Shown here: positions 6,463-15,316 of the stretch, piece after piece | How positions within the stretch are numbered: position 1 is the first letter of the stretch | Layout: every line of letters begins with the position of its first letter | Source: a virus | Virus record (IMG/VR): IMGVR_UViG_3300021364_000125 | Coordinates: 1-28,690 of that record | Direction: 5' to 3' (one strand) | Length of the DNA: 28,690 nucleotides | Made by a program: the position numbers and the translations under genes | Notes under the pieces: model-generated | What the model was told of the DNA's origin: nothing | What the model saw: only the letters and a program-made list of their open reading frames with translations | The model's database searches: none

Positions 6463-7250
6463 TGAAAGATAACAAAGAAAATATAGAAGAAATTCTTGCA
6501 AAAAGTTCTGGTAAAAGACTTACTACTGATCCTACCGAAGTTAAAAAACCACTTATAGTAAGAGGCGTTGTAAAAAAAGATCACGTAGAAAGAAGCATTC
6601 AAATTGGAAGAAGTTTTTACTATATCGACACTGGTTATTTTGGAAATTTTCCAAGTCCGGGTAATCCAAAAGGACAAAAGAAATGGCATCGTATTGTAAA
6701 AAATGAAAATCAACAATCTAAAATTATTCCTAATGTGCCTGCAGATAGATGGAACAGAATAAAAAATGATGATCCGAGATATGATTGGCACGGTTGGAAA
6801 AATTATGATAAAAAAATATTACTAGTAATGCCTAATCCAAAGGCCTGTAGATATTATAATGTAGATTTTGAAACTTGGACTAAAAATACGAAAATGATGA
6901 TTCAACAACATTGTGATCTACCTGTCGAAGTAAGAATAAAAGGTTCTAGGACTTATAGAAATTATGATTATTCTATATATGATGCGTTTGACTCGGGTGT
7001 ATATGCAACAGTAACTATGAACAGTATGGCTGCATTAGAATCTGTATTATACGGTATCCCTGCATTTGTCACTGTTCCGTGTGCAGCGTCTCCATTAGCG
7101 ACTGTAGATAATTTAGCAAACTTAAAAAATCCTTTCAAACCAGATTTAGACACAATTCAAGCACACTGTAATGCACTAGCATATGGTCAATTCACATTAG
7201 ACGAAATACAAGACGGCACAGCATACAAACTAGTAGAGAAATATCAATGA
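6462..7250 (+). CDS. Capsule-synthesis-like protein, paralog 2 of 5
   Basis: 262 residues from the ATG at 6462, chosen over an in-frame start at 6426 because it sits in the upstream stop (TAATG). Shares with paralog 1 the motifs PLIVRGVVKKD, YYIDTGYFGN, KKWHRIVKN, CRYYNVDFETW, MNSMAALESVLYGIPAF, AASPL and AYGQFTLDEI. DNA-level similarity to paralog 1 is weak, so the duplication is old or the copies were acquired separately. Likely a glycan-transfer protein; substrate unknown. Confidence 0.65.
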   Translation: MKDNKENIEEILAKSSGKRLTTDPTEVKKPLIVRGVVKKDHVERSIQIGRSFYYIDTGYFGNFPSPGNPKGQKKWHRIVKNENQQSKIIPNVPADRWNRIKNDDPRYDWHGWKNYDKKILLVMPNPKACRYYNVDFETWTKNTKMMIQQHCDLPVEVRIKGSRTYRNYDYSIYDAFDSGVYATVTMNSMAALESVLYGIPAFVTVPCAASPLATVDNLANLKNPFKPDLDTIQAHCNALAYGQFTLDEIQDGTAYKLVEKYQ

Positions 7251-8350
7251 AACTTTTAATTAATGATAAAGAACTTGCAAACTTTTTATTACACTGTATG
7301 CCTGTTCCAAAAGAACTTAGAGAAATAAGAATACAAGACAGATATCTAGCAACGTACATAGATGATCATCTAAGTAAGAAATCTAAATGGTCTGATCCAA
7401 CTAGACAATATACTGAAGATGAAAAAAAGCGTTTTCGAGATAAACTTATCAAAGCAGTTGGCAGAGATTTACACGATTGGGTAGAAACAATAAAGAATAA
7501 CAAAGATAATGTTAAATCTGCCTACTTCAACAAGATTCATAATAACATAGAATACTTTATTGAAAAAATTGGTAAAGAAGAACTTTTAAATCTCTACAAA
7601 AAATCAAAATATAAAAATTTTGTCAAAGGTACAGGATTAACCATTGACAAAAAAGCACAAATGATGCGCAGAAAAGAATTAACTGATTACAAAGTTGATT
7701 GTTTGATAAGAAATACTGTAGGAAACGAAGAATTACTGGTAACCAAGATGAATGGTGGCCATCCTATGTGGTTTATTGACAGCGGTTACACTAATTTTAT
7801 CGAGCCTAATAAAAAATGGCATAGACTAGTTAGAAATCATCTGCACTATGGTAAATTTTTTGATGCTCCGATGGACAGATTACAGAATTTTCCGAAATTT
7901 CCAAAACCTTGGAGACAAGGTGGCGAAATAATTTACATTATTGAACCTGGACCGTTTGCTGCTCAAGTTTTTGGGGTAGATTTAAAAACTTGGAAGTATG
8001 ATGTTGCTAAAGAGTTAAGAAAGTATACAGATAAGAGAATTATTTTTAGAAAAAAGGCACCAAAACGCCAAAGACCGAGTTTAGTTAAGCAATTACAAGA
8101 CGAAGATTACTATTGTGTAGTAAGTTTGAATAGTAATGCGGCCACAGAAGCAATTTGGGAAGGTGTTCCGGTATTAACACTAGGAACTCACGTAACAAAT
8201 CCGGTAAGCAGAAGTAAACCAAGCGAAATTAACGATTTATGGCGTGGAAATTTAGGTTCTTGGCTTGCTATGTTGAGTTATTCTCAATTCACAAAAGAAG
8301 AATTGATGGATGGAACTGCAATTAATCTTGTGAGGAAGTATAATGTCTAA
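7247..8350 (+). CDS. Capsule-synthesis-like protein with N-terminal extension, paralog 3 of 5
   Basis: 367 residues. About 145 residues of charged, helical sequence precede a domain matching paralogs 1 and 2: LIRNTVGNEELL, WFIDSGYTNF, KKWHRLVRN, FGVDLKTW, KYTDKRIIFR, VVSLNSNAATEAIWEGVPVL and SYSQFTKEEL. The extension may be a separate binding domain. The start overlaps the upstream stop as ATGA. Confidence 0.65.
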   Translation: MKLLINDKELANFLLHCMPVPKELREIRIQDRYLATYIDDHLSKKSKWSDPTRQYTEDEKKRFRDKLIKAVGRDLHDWVETIKNNKDNVKSAYFNKIHNNIEYFIEKIGKEELLNLYKKSKYKNFVKGTGLTIDKKAQMMRRKELTDYKVDCLIRNTVGNEELLVTKMNGGHPMWFIDSGYTNFIEPNKKWHRLVRNHLHYGKFFDAPMDRLQNFPKFPKPWRQGGEIIYIIEPGPFAAQVFGVDLKTWKYDVAKELRKYTDKRIIFRKKAPKRQRPSLVKQLQDEDYYCVVSLNSNAATEAIWEGVPVLTLGTHVTNPVSRSKPSEINDLWRGNLGSWLAMLSYSQFTKEELMDGTAINLVRKYNV

Positions 8351-9266
8351 ATTAACTGCTGTTGCCTACTACGGAGGCATTCCAGCAAGGAATAACAACT
8401 TAGAAAAACCTTTAATTCTCGATAATTTCCTTCAAGGTGTAACTGCTAGTGGCGATACAGGAATTGCTCATAGAACAATGAACACAATTCCTTGTGATGT
8501 TGCACTAATTCAAGGATATGTACACGAACACGGCAAAACTGCACCTCATCTAGTACTGAGAAGAAATGCTATTGACCTACAAAAACAAAATGGCAAGAAG
8601 AGTTTGATAGTAGATAGCAATTTATTTTTATATGCTGACCCAGGTAACTCAAATCGCTATTTAAGATACAGTTTTGATGGTGTTTTTCCTACTACTGGAT
8701 TTTATTTTGACAAAGATGTCGATCCTAAAAGATGGATGAAGATAAGCAAAAACTTAAATTTGCCTTTAAAAGAATATAGAACCAATGGTAATCATATTTT
8801 GATATGTTGTCAAAGAAATGGCGGATGGTCTATGAAAGGATTGTCAGTAATGGACTGGTTAAATCAAACAATTGCTACTATAAAATCATTCACCGACAGA
8901 CCAATTGTGGTTAGAGCCCATCCAGGCGATAAAAAGTCACATACGTATTTGCGAATTAATCAAAAAAATGTAACTATAAGCAAAAGACCTAACCTACGTG
9001 ATGATTTAGTAAATGCTTGGGCAACTGTTGTGTATAATAGCAGTCCTAGTGTTGCAAGTTTGATTGAAGGAGTTCCTGCATTTGTTACAGATCCTCAACC
9101 GGAGTATGCACAAACAAATGAAGTTGCAAATACTAATCTTAAAAGACTAGAAGATCCCAAAATGTTCGAAAGACAGCAATGGATTGAAAAATTATCGATG
9201 TGTCATTGGAATTTTAATGAATTAAAATCAGGAGAGGCTTGGCAATTTTTTAGGAGGTATGTATGA
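8343..9266 (+). CDS. Capsule-synthesis-like protein, divergent paralog 4 of 5
   Basis: 307 residues. The N-terminal domain differs from paralogs 1-3 and starts LTAVAYYGGIPARNNN. The C-terminal half keeps the family pattern: KSFTDRPIVVRAHPGDKKSH, VYNSSPSVASLIEGVPAF and MCHWNFNELKSGEAW. The RAHPG motif resembles the His-Pro loop of Kdo/sialyltransferase-like GT-B enzymes. GAGGAAG (8332-8338) precedes the ATG; the gene overlaps the previous one by eight bases. Confidence 0.65.
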   Translation: MSKLTAVAYYGGIPARNNNLEKPLILDNFLQGVTASGDTGIAHRTMNTIPCDVALIQGYVHEHGKTAPHLVLRRNAIDLQKQNGKKSLIVDSNLFLYADPGNSNRYLRYSFDGVFPTTGFYFDKDVDPKRWMKISKNLNLPLKEYRTNGNHILICCQRNGGWSMKGLSVMDWLNQTIATIKSFTDRPIVVRAHPGDKKSHTYLRINQKNVTISKRPNLRDDLVNAWATVVYNSSPSVASLIEGVPAFVTDPQPEYAQTNEVANTNLKRLEDPKMFERQQWIEKLSMCHWNFNELKSGEAWQFFRRYV

Positions 9267-10009
9267 TTCAATTAGATAACGGTTGGTTTGTTCCTGATGG
9301 CGATCAGAAAATGACAAGACATCTAGAAACTGACAAATCACCGCAGCAGGCCACCTACGAATACAAACAAAGAGATGTAATTTTACAAAATATACCACAA
9401 AAAAATACTTTTGTAGATATAGGCGCAAACGTTGGAGTGTGGAGTATTGTTATGGCTCAACATTTTAACAAAGTTGTTTCATACGAACCGAGCAAACGTA
9501 ACGTAGAATGTTTAAAATTAAATCTAAATGGTATAACAGAGATTAGAAACGTTGCACTTTCTAATTTTAATGGAAAATCTCAATTTCACGACGAAATTAA
9601 AAATTGCGGAAACAGTAAACTGTGGAACGAAGGAGCTCAGCCTGGGTTATACGATGTAGAAGTTAAAAAATTAGACGACGAAGGTATTGAAAATTGTAGT
9701 TTAATTAAAATGGATGTCCAAGGTTATGAGTGGCAGGTAATTCAAGGGGCTGAAAAATTAATTGAAACACAAAAACCGTGGATTGCTTTTGAAGTTAGTG
9801 CAGATGTTGATGTAATTGTAAAGTTTTTAGAAGATAGAGGCTATGATATGATCAACAACAAAAGCAAAAGACTGTTTATCTTTGCTCCTACTACTGGAAT
9901 AAACGCTCCTAACAAGAAAGCATTCGGTCGAAGACAAGGCCCAGGACCGTATATTACACTTTTACCCGAAGATAAGCAAGAAATTGCTAAACAAAGACAC
10001 GGTTACTGA
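9263..10009 (+). CDS. FkbM-family methyltransferase
   Basis: 248 residues. SAM-binding motif FVDIGANVGVWSIVMA followed by VVSYEPSKRN, and the family signatures SLIKMDVQGYEWQVIQGAEKL and PWIAFEVS. FkbM enzymes methylate hydroxyls of sugars and polyketides, so an O-methylated sugar is a reasonable product in this glycan cluster. AGGAGG (9252-9257) precedes the ATG, which overlaps the upstream stop. It ends head-on against a minus-strand gene, overlapping it by seven bases. Confidence 0.85.
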   Translation: MIQLDNGWFVPDGDQKMTRHLETDKSPQQATYEYKQRDVILQNIPQKNTFVDIGANVGVWSIVMAQHFNKVVSYEPSKRNVECLKLNLNGITEIRNVALSNFNGKSQFHDEIKNCGNSKLWNEGAQPGLYDVEVKKLDDEGIENCSLIKMDVQGYEWQVIQGAEKLIETQKPWIAFEVSADVDVIVKFLEDRGYDMINNKSKRLFIFAPTTGINAPNKKAFGRRQGPGPYITLLPEDKQEIAKQRHGY

Positions 10010-10812
10010 TTCCAATAAGGTTCAGTTCTCTTAACAAGCAAGTCAGTTCTCTTACTTTTACCTAGTGCTTTACGTCCGCCTTTGAGATGATCTAAATATG
10101 CACCCCACATACTATTAATTAAAGGATGACCTTCTCCTGTAATTAATCCTTCACTCCAATTCCAATGATTCATTGGCACTCTTGACCTTACTACATCAAA
10201 TACAAAACTATCGTGCCACTCTGCCATTGAAAAAATTCCATTATTTTCTGCTTCGTCGTATACTCTTTGGAACTCTCTAAGAAATCTTTTAGTTTGTTTG
10301 TTATGAATTGTCATACTATACAACCCACATTCAGAAAATTTACCTTTTCTACCTAAAAAACAGATATCTTTTTCTTTAGGACACAATTTTTCAAGTTGTT
10401 CTAATGTAATAGGACTATGACAATAGGTATCAGCATCCATCCACATAAGTCTATCAGTACCACATTCTTTCACGCAGGCAAAAATTGCATAAACTTTGTG
10501 AGAAAATCTAATAGCATCCCATTTAAAACCTTTACCTGAATCCCGTCTTTTACTTCTTACCGGATCTTTACTAACATCACCGTTTGCTTTAGGTACGTTC
10601 TTCCAGGTCTCCTTAAATTTTACTAATTCAGGACTGGCTTGGTGTAGATCTCTTACAATTAAATTATCTGCAGATTCTTCAACTTCACAGTCTTCTGCAT
10701 AAACAAATAATTTTACTTCTTTAGGCCATTTTTCTAAAAACGATTTTATCATTCGTTTGCCGTATTGCTGATAGCCTGCTTTATGAAATGTTGTTATTAC
10801 TGAAATGCTCAT
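10003..10812 (-). CDS. Glycosyltransferase-like protein with DxD motif
   Basis: 269 residues from the ATG at 10812-10810, chosen because it forms an ATGA overlap with the upstream minus-strand gene. It begins MSISVITTFHKAGYQQYGKR. It has the GT-A metal motif in RLMWMDADTYC and a segment EWHDSFVFDVV. It probably transfers a sugar, but it lacks clear membership in a named family. It runs opposite to the surrounding module. Confidence 0.65.
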   Translation of the reverse strand: MSISVITTFHKAGYQQYGKRMIKSFLEKWPKEVKLFVYAEDCEVEESADNLIVRDLHQASPELVKFKETWKNVPKANGDVSKDPVRSKRRDSGKGFKWDAIRFSHKVYAIFACVKECGTDRLMWMDADTYCHSPITLEQLEKLCPKEKDICFLGRKGKFSECGLYSMTIHNKQTKRFLREFQRVYDEAENNGIFSMAEWHDSFVFDVVRSRVPMNHWNWSEGLITGEGHPLINSMWGAYLDHLKGGRKALGKSKRTDLLVKRTEPYWNQ

Positions 10813-11210
10813 TTTACTCTGTACCAATAGTGAAAACTACCACCTTGTGCAAGTGCGTTATAGTGGTATCTATATAAATTTGTTGTGTGTGAACGTGGTA
10901 TAATATCATTACCTTCTATTACTATTTCCGGACTTGGTTTTTGTAATAGCGCAGATATGTAATCAAGTGCTTTGATGTAATCTAAATCTATAAAAATTGT
11001 AGTAACATCGTTTAGACCAAGTGTGCTTTTTAATTCTTTTTTGACTACAAGATTTCTAGCCTTAACATTAACCGATGACTTACTGTATACAAAAACAGTA
11101 TCATACATTTCTAAAATTTCATCTAAGAAACCAAATCCACTACCGATTACCAGCGCATCTTTGGGCGATAATTTTTGAATTTTGGCAATTCTTTTTCTAA
11201 ATTTACTCAT
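10809..11210 (-). CDS. Hypothetical protein with Rossmann-like start, 133 residues
   Basis: Residues 17-30 (DALVIGSGFGFLDE) look like a nucleotide or SAM-binding loop, and the protein has alternating strands and helices, like a truncated methyltransferase fold. No catalytic motif is evident. It is the first gene of the two-gene minus-strand operon, with its own promoter upstream. Confidence 0.6.
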   Translation of the reverse strand: MSKFRKRIAKIQKLSPKDALVIGSGFGFLDEILEMYDTVFVYSKSSVNVKARNLVVKKELKSTLGLNDVTTIFIDLDYIKALDYISALLQKPSPEIVIEGNDIIPRSHTTNLYRYHYNALAQGGSFHYWYRVK

Positions 11211-11228
11211 TGTAATCCGTTAAATACT

Positions 11229-11258
11229 ATTATATTTATGGAAGAAAATGCGTTTCAA
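11229..11258 (-). promoter_or_regulatory. Promoter for the minus-strand operon
   Basis: On the minus strand TTGAAA (11258-11253), an 18-base spacer and TATAAT (11234-11229) fit a sigma70-type promoter, with RNA starting about 12 bases before the ATG at 11210. A late-like CATAAATA (11240-11233) overlaps it. Confidence 0.5.
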
Positions 11259-12105
11259 ACTATATCGTGAACACGGGGCATTAAACAGTCCTGCTATATT
11301 TAATTCATTCGAGCAAGGCCTTAAAAAACTAGGGCATCAAGTGGTAGACACCAACGAAGATGTTGCAGTAATTTGGTCAGTACTTTGGCACGGCAGAATG
11401 GCGGCAAACAAAGGAATCTACCAGCAGTGTAAATCACAAAACAAACCTATTATTATTATTGAAGTAGGAAATTTATTACGTAATTCAACCTGGAGAATTT
11501 GTTTAAACCATATTAACGGTTTAGGAACATTCGGCAATGACGAAAATTTAGATTATGATAGGCCTAAAAAATTAGGTGTAAAATTATTACCTGAAAACAA
11601 TAATAGAAAAGATCAAATATTAATTGCAACTCAACATCAAAAAAGTTTACAGTGGGAAGGTATGCCTACTATGGCTAATTGGACTATGAAAACTATCGAC
11701 GAACTAAGAAAATATACTGATAGAGAAATTATCATACGTCCTCATCCTAGATCACCAATGGAAGGTATAGAACACGAATTTAAAAAAGTTACAAGACAAC
11801 AACCTAGACATATGCAAGGCACATACGATAACTTTGATATAGATTATAACTTTCATTGTGTAATAAATTACAACAGTGGACCGCCGATTCTTGCTGCTAT
11901 TCAAGGTACACCTGTAATTACAGGCAAATCTAGTCTTGCGTATCCTGTATCTGATACATTTGAAAATATTGAAAATGTAAAATTACCAGACAGATATGAA
12001 TGGTTTACATCTATAACTCATTGTGAGTGGACAGTAGATGAAATAGAACAGGGCATTCCTATTTCTAGGTTAGAAAAACATATTCTCCAGCAAATTAGCT
12101 CTTGA
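11248..12105 (+). CDS. Capsule-synthesis-like protein, divergent paralog 5 of 5
   Basis: 285 residues. It starts MRFKLYREHGALNSPAIFNS. The C-terminal half carries the family pattern: QILIATQHQKSLQW, RKYTDREIIIRPHPRSPMEG, VINYNSGPPILAAIQGTPVI, AYPVSD and CEWTVDEIEQG. RPHPR corresponds to the His-Pro loop of GT-B capsule transferases. It is the last + strand gene of the first glycan module and diverges from the minus-strand operon. GGAAG (11240-11244) lies just upstream. Confidence 0.65.
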   Translation: MRFKLYREHGALNSPAIFNSFEQGLKKLGHQVVDTNEDVAVIWSVLWHGRMAANKGIYQQCKSQNKPIIIIEVGNLLRNSTWRICLNHINGLGTFGNDENLDYDRPKKLGVKLLPENNNRKDQILIATQHQKSLQWEGMPTMANWTMKTIDELRKYTDREIIIRPHPRSPMEGIEHEFKKVTRQQPRHMQGTYDNFDIDYNFHCVINYNSGPPILAAIQGTPVITGKSSLAYPVSDTFENIENVKLPDRYEWFTSITHCEWTVDEIEQGIPISRLEKHILQQISS

Positions 12106-12130
12106 TCTTTTAAGACGTTTCTAGTATAAT
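12102..12130 (+). promoter_or_regulatory. Strong sigma70-type promoter, leaderless
   Basis: TTGATC (12102-12107), a 17-base spacer and TATAAT (12125-12130). With the -10 ending at -7, the RNA start is 12137, the A of the next ATG. No ribosome binding site lies in between. Confidence 0.8.
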
Positions 12131-12136
12131 ACAAGT

Positions 12137-13318
12137 ATGAACAATATGATTTACATCGAAGACCTATTCATTGCAATGGTAGACACTATGGAACAACACA
12201 GACTACCAATGCAGCCTCACGATAGAAGTGCAGCCTACAGTTTCTATTCTAATATCTCTAAAAATACTGCACTTACAGAAAAACAAGGAGCATACGTATT
12301 AAAGATTTTAACAAAATATAGAAACGTTTGTAAAGATTATTTTGACTATGAAGATAGATTAGATCCTCCGATGTGGAAAACTCCTTTTCGAGTTATTGAT
12401 CAAACTAAAAAAGTTTGGGTTGAAACACTTGAAGGAATAAGTGTACCTGTAGTTGCATTTAAGTTTCCGTTTGGTTTTAAAGACACATATGATACAGAAT
12501 TTAAAACTTCATATTCTAATCAAAGTGTTTGGGATAAAGACAGAAAAATAAGATTAGTGCATCTTTACTCAGTAAACATTATGCAAGTTTATGAATTTGT
12601 CAAAACGCACGATTTTGAAATAGATCAATCTTTTTTAAATGTTGTAGATATGATCGAAGACATTTGGCAAAATAGTGATAAGATTATTCCTAGCAGCAGT
12701 ATTGTAGATAGCGAATTAATTCTAAATAATGCTTCAGAGGATGCTGAAAACTTCTGGAATACAAATAAAACCGGTAACTTGTCAACAGATTTGATACTTG
12801 CTAAAACAATGGGTTATCATTTTAAAGGCAATATAGATACAAAGATAAAAAAGATTGCTAGTGATCAAAGCAATAGTTTTTGGGTCAAAAATCTCAAAGA
12901 ATTTATTGAACTTACATCTAGTATAGATGGTAAAATTTGCATCTTATTAGATCAAACAGCAGACAATGATAGTTTTATAAATGAATTGCCACAAACATTA
13001 GATATGCTAGGCTGTAGTAGGAAAGATTGGAGAATTTGTTTTAGATTGTCTAATAAAAAAGATCCAGAATTTAATCAATGGATTAGTGATAACGGTTTTG
13101 GAGGAAAAATTAGCACAGCAAAGTATTTTATTTTCCAACATAAACCCCATAAGTGGTTGTTTAAAAAGGAAAATGATGTTATAATACTAGCAACAAACAA
13201 TTTAAATCCTTCGTCATATACAATGACAAGGAATATGTTGAAATACCATCCTTGTGTAATTTACATAGGTGATCATATTCCAACATTACATAGGAAACAG
13301 AAAATTGTCGAACTGTAA
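12137..13318 (+). CDS. Large unknown protein upstream of UvsW, 393 residues
   Basis: No family recognised. The N-terminal part is helical (SIAYSFYSNISKN-like segment, then LTEKQGAYVLKILTKYRN). This resembles the short helical motif seen in some phage replication-linked proteins. The middle has a region rich in DKDRKIRLVHLYS, and the C-terminal third alternates strands and helices (GKICILLDQTADN, DVIILATNN, PCVIYIGDH). The C-terminus overlaps uvsW, so the two are probably coupled. Expressed from a strong promoter of its own. A replication or recombination role is inferred from position only. Confidence 0.75.
   Translation: MNNMIYIEDLFIAMVDTMEQHRLPMQPHDRSAAYSFYSNISKNTALTEKQGAYVLKILTKYRNVCKDYFDYEDRLDPPMWKTPFRVIDQTKKVWVETLEGISVPVVAFKFPFGFKDTYDTEFKTSYSNQSVWDKDRKIRLVHLYSVNIMQVYEFVKTHDFEIDQSFLNVVDMIEDIWQNSDKIIPSSSIVDSELILNNASEDAENFWNTNKTGNLSTDLILAKTMGYHFKGNIDTKIKKIASDQSNSFWVKNLKEFIELTSSIDGKICILLDQTADNDSFINELPQTLDMLGCSRKDWRICFRLSNKKDPEFNQWISDNGFGGKISTAKYFIFQHKPHKWLFKKENDVIILATNNLNPSSYTMTRNMLKYHPCVIYIGDHIPTLHRKQKIVEL
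13157..13185 (+). promoter_or_regulatory. Possible internal promoter for uvsW
   Basis: TTGTTT (13157-13162), a 17-base spacer and TATAAT (13180-13185) lie inside the preceding gene, about 110 bases before uvsW. AT-rich coding sequence makes chance matches likely. Confidence 0.35.
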
Positions 13319-14762
13319 AGTAATAATTAAAGACGAGGTAAACATTAAGTTAGAGGGCCTTGCGATTGAAACACGCAGAAAGATTGCAAACAAACTAAAA
13401 TATGATTTACCATATGCAAGACATATGCCTGCCTTTAAACTTGGTCGCTGGGACGGAACTGTTAGTTTCTTTGGTATAGGTGGTACAGGATTTCTTGCGC
13501 ATCTTGATGTAATATTACCTATTATTGAAAGTGACGGTTATGAAATTGAAGTACAAGATAATAGAAACAAATTTGATTTTAAGTTTGATAAGATAGATGA
13601 AAACTATTGGAAAGATCAAGGCAAAACTTGGCCTGAAGGACACCCAGAAGCAGGGCAACCAATTGTACTTAGAGATTATCAGTATGATGTTGTTAACCAA
13701 TTCTTAGAAAATCCACAATCATTACAAGAAGTAGCAACAGGTGCAGGAAAAACTATTACAACTGCTACACTATCACATCTATGCGAACCATACGGCCGTA
13801 CAATGGTTATTGTTCCGAACAAAAGTCTTGTTGTACAAACTGAAGAAGATTATAAAAATTTAGGACTTGATGTAGGTGTATATTTCGGTGATAGAAAAGA
13901 ACTTAATCATACACATACTATTTGTACTTGGCAAAGTTTAAATGTACTAGATAAGAAAAGTAAAGATTATGAAGCAGCATTGACACTGGCAGAATTTACA
14001 GAAGGTGTAAGTGCAATTATTATTGATGAGGTGCATCAGGCTAAAGCAGATGTTCTTAAAAAACTTCTTACACAGAATTTCCGTAATGCACCAATACGCT
14101 GGGGATTAACTGGAACAGTACCTAAAGAACAATGGGAATTTCAAGGTATACTTGCAGGAATTGGTCCGGTTATTAATAATGTGTCAGCACACGATTTACA
14201 AGAAAAAGGTGTTTTAGCAAAACTAGATATACAAATTCTACAAACAAAAGATGTAGAAGAATTTAGAAGTTTTCAAGAAGAATACAGTTGGCTAGTAACT
14301 GATGAAAAACGTTTGACATATATTAGCAATCATATTAAAACAGTTGCAAAGAACGGAAACACACTAGTACTAGTCAATCGAATTGATACTGGCAACAAAC
14401 TATTAAAGAACATACCTGATGCAACATTCATTAAAGGAGATGTAAAACTTGATGAACGTAAAGAACAGTATGATGAAATTAAAACAAGTGATGGAAAAAT
14501 CATTGTTGCTACTTACGGCGTTGCCGCAGTGGGCATTAATATTCCTAGGATTTTTAACCTTGTTCTTATTGAGCCTGGTAAGTCTTTTGTACGTGTTATT
14601 CAATCTATCGGCAGAGGAATACGAAAAGCAGAGGACAAAGATTTTGTCCAAATTTGGGATATGACATCAACTTGCAAATATGCTAAAAGACATCTTACAC
14701 AACGTAAGAAATTTTACAAAGAAGCAAAATATCCATTTCAAGTAACCAAGGTTGACGTATGA
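13305..14762 (+). CDS. uvsW: Superfamily 2 DNA/RNA helicase UvsW
   Basis: 485 residues; T4 UvsW has 503. It remodels recombination forks and R-loops. After an N-terminal domain with PAFKLGRWDGTVSFF, the helicase core shows PIVLRDYQYDVV (Q-like), Walker A ATGAGKT (144-150), DEVH (241-244), LTGTVPK, VATYGVAAVGIN and QSIGRGIRKAED (motif VI). The start is probably TTG 13305, because AGGAAA (13292-13297) sits seven bases upstream; an in-frame GTG at 13269 lacks such a site. It overlaps the upstream gene. Confidence 0.92.
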   Translation: MSNCKVIIKDEVNIKLEGLAIETRRKIANKLKYDLPYARHMPAFKLGRWDGTVSFFGIGGTGFLAHLDVILPIIESDGYEIEVQDNRNKFDFKFDKIDENYWKDQGKTWPEGHPEAGQPIVLRDYQYDVVNQFLENPQSLQEVATGAGKTITTATLSHLCEPYGRTMVIVPNKSLVVQTEEDYKNLGLDVGVYFGDRKELNHTHTICTWQSLNVLDKKSKDYEAALTLAEFTEGVSAIIIDEVHQAKADVLKKLLTQNFRNAPIRWGLTGTVPKEQWEFQGILAGIGPVINNVSAHDLQEKGVLAKLDIQILQTKDVEEFRSFQEEYSWLVTDEKRLTYISNHIKTVAKNGNTLVLVNRIDTGNKLLKNIPDATFIKGDVKLDERKEQYDEIKTSDGKIIVATYGVAAVGINIPRIFNLVLIEPGKSFVRVIQSIGRGIRKAEDKDFVQIWDMTSTCKYAKRHLTQRKKFYKEAKYPFQVTKVDV

Positions 14763-15316
14763 GTGAAAGAAAAATAAATGAATGGGCTATGCCTTTTGTA
14801 AAAAAATATAGAAGATATATTGATATTGGTGCTAATGTAGGTCATACCTCTGTTCCATTTATACATAAGTTTGAAAATATTGTAGCATTTGAACCACATC
14901 CTGATTGCTTTGATATACTAAAAGACCAACCAGGAATTCAAGCATTAAATTTTGCACTATTAGACGAAACAAAAATTGTAAAATTAAAATTACACAAGAA
15001 CAGTATTAATAAGCCAGAACACGGAAGTATTGCAGATAGACGTAACAAAGATTGGGACGGCAAAATATTTGATGTGTATGGCACAACACTAGACAGTTTT
15101 AACTTTGATGATGTAGATTTTATCAAAGTCGATGTTGAACAAGGCGAACTAGAAGTAATCAAAGGCTCATTAAAAACAATAGAAAAAAACAAACCTGTTA
15201 TTATGTTTGAAAACAAACGCAATGAAAATGATTCTGTTATTGATATATTAACAGATCTAGGGTACAAAATTAAAAAATACAAAAGTGACACAATCGCTTT
15301 TATAGAGGAGAAATAG
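14759..15316 (+). CDS. FkbM-family methyltransferase, short
   Basis: 185 residues. SAM loop YIDIGANVGHTSVPFI, acidic strand end VAFEPHPDC, and the family motif VDFIKVDVEQGELEVIKGS with KPVIMFENK. Acts on a hydroxyl, probably of a sugar. It starts within the uvsW stop (ATGA), so it was inserted without disturbing that gene. It differs from the FkbM gene at 9263, so two distinct methylations are possible. Confidence 0.85.
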   Translation: MSERKINEWAMPFVKKYRRYIDIGANVGHTSVPFIHKFENIVAFEPHPDCFDILKDQPGIQALNFALLDETKIVKLKLHKNSINKPEHGSIADRRNKDWDGKIFDVYGTTLDSFNFDDVDFIKVDVEQGELEVIKGSLKTIEKNKPVIMFENKRNENDSVIDILTDLGYKIKKYKSDTIAFIEEK

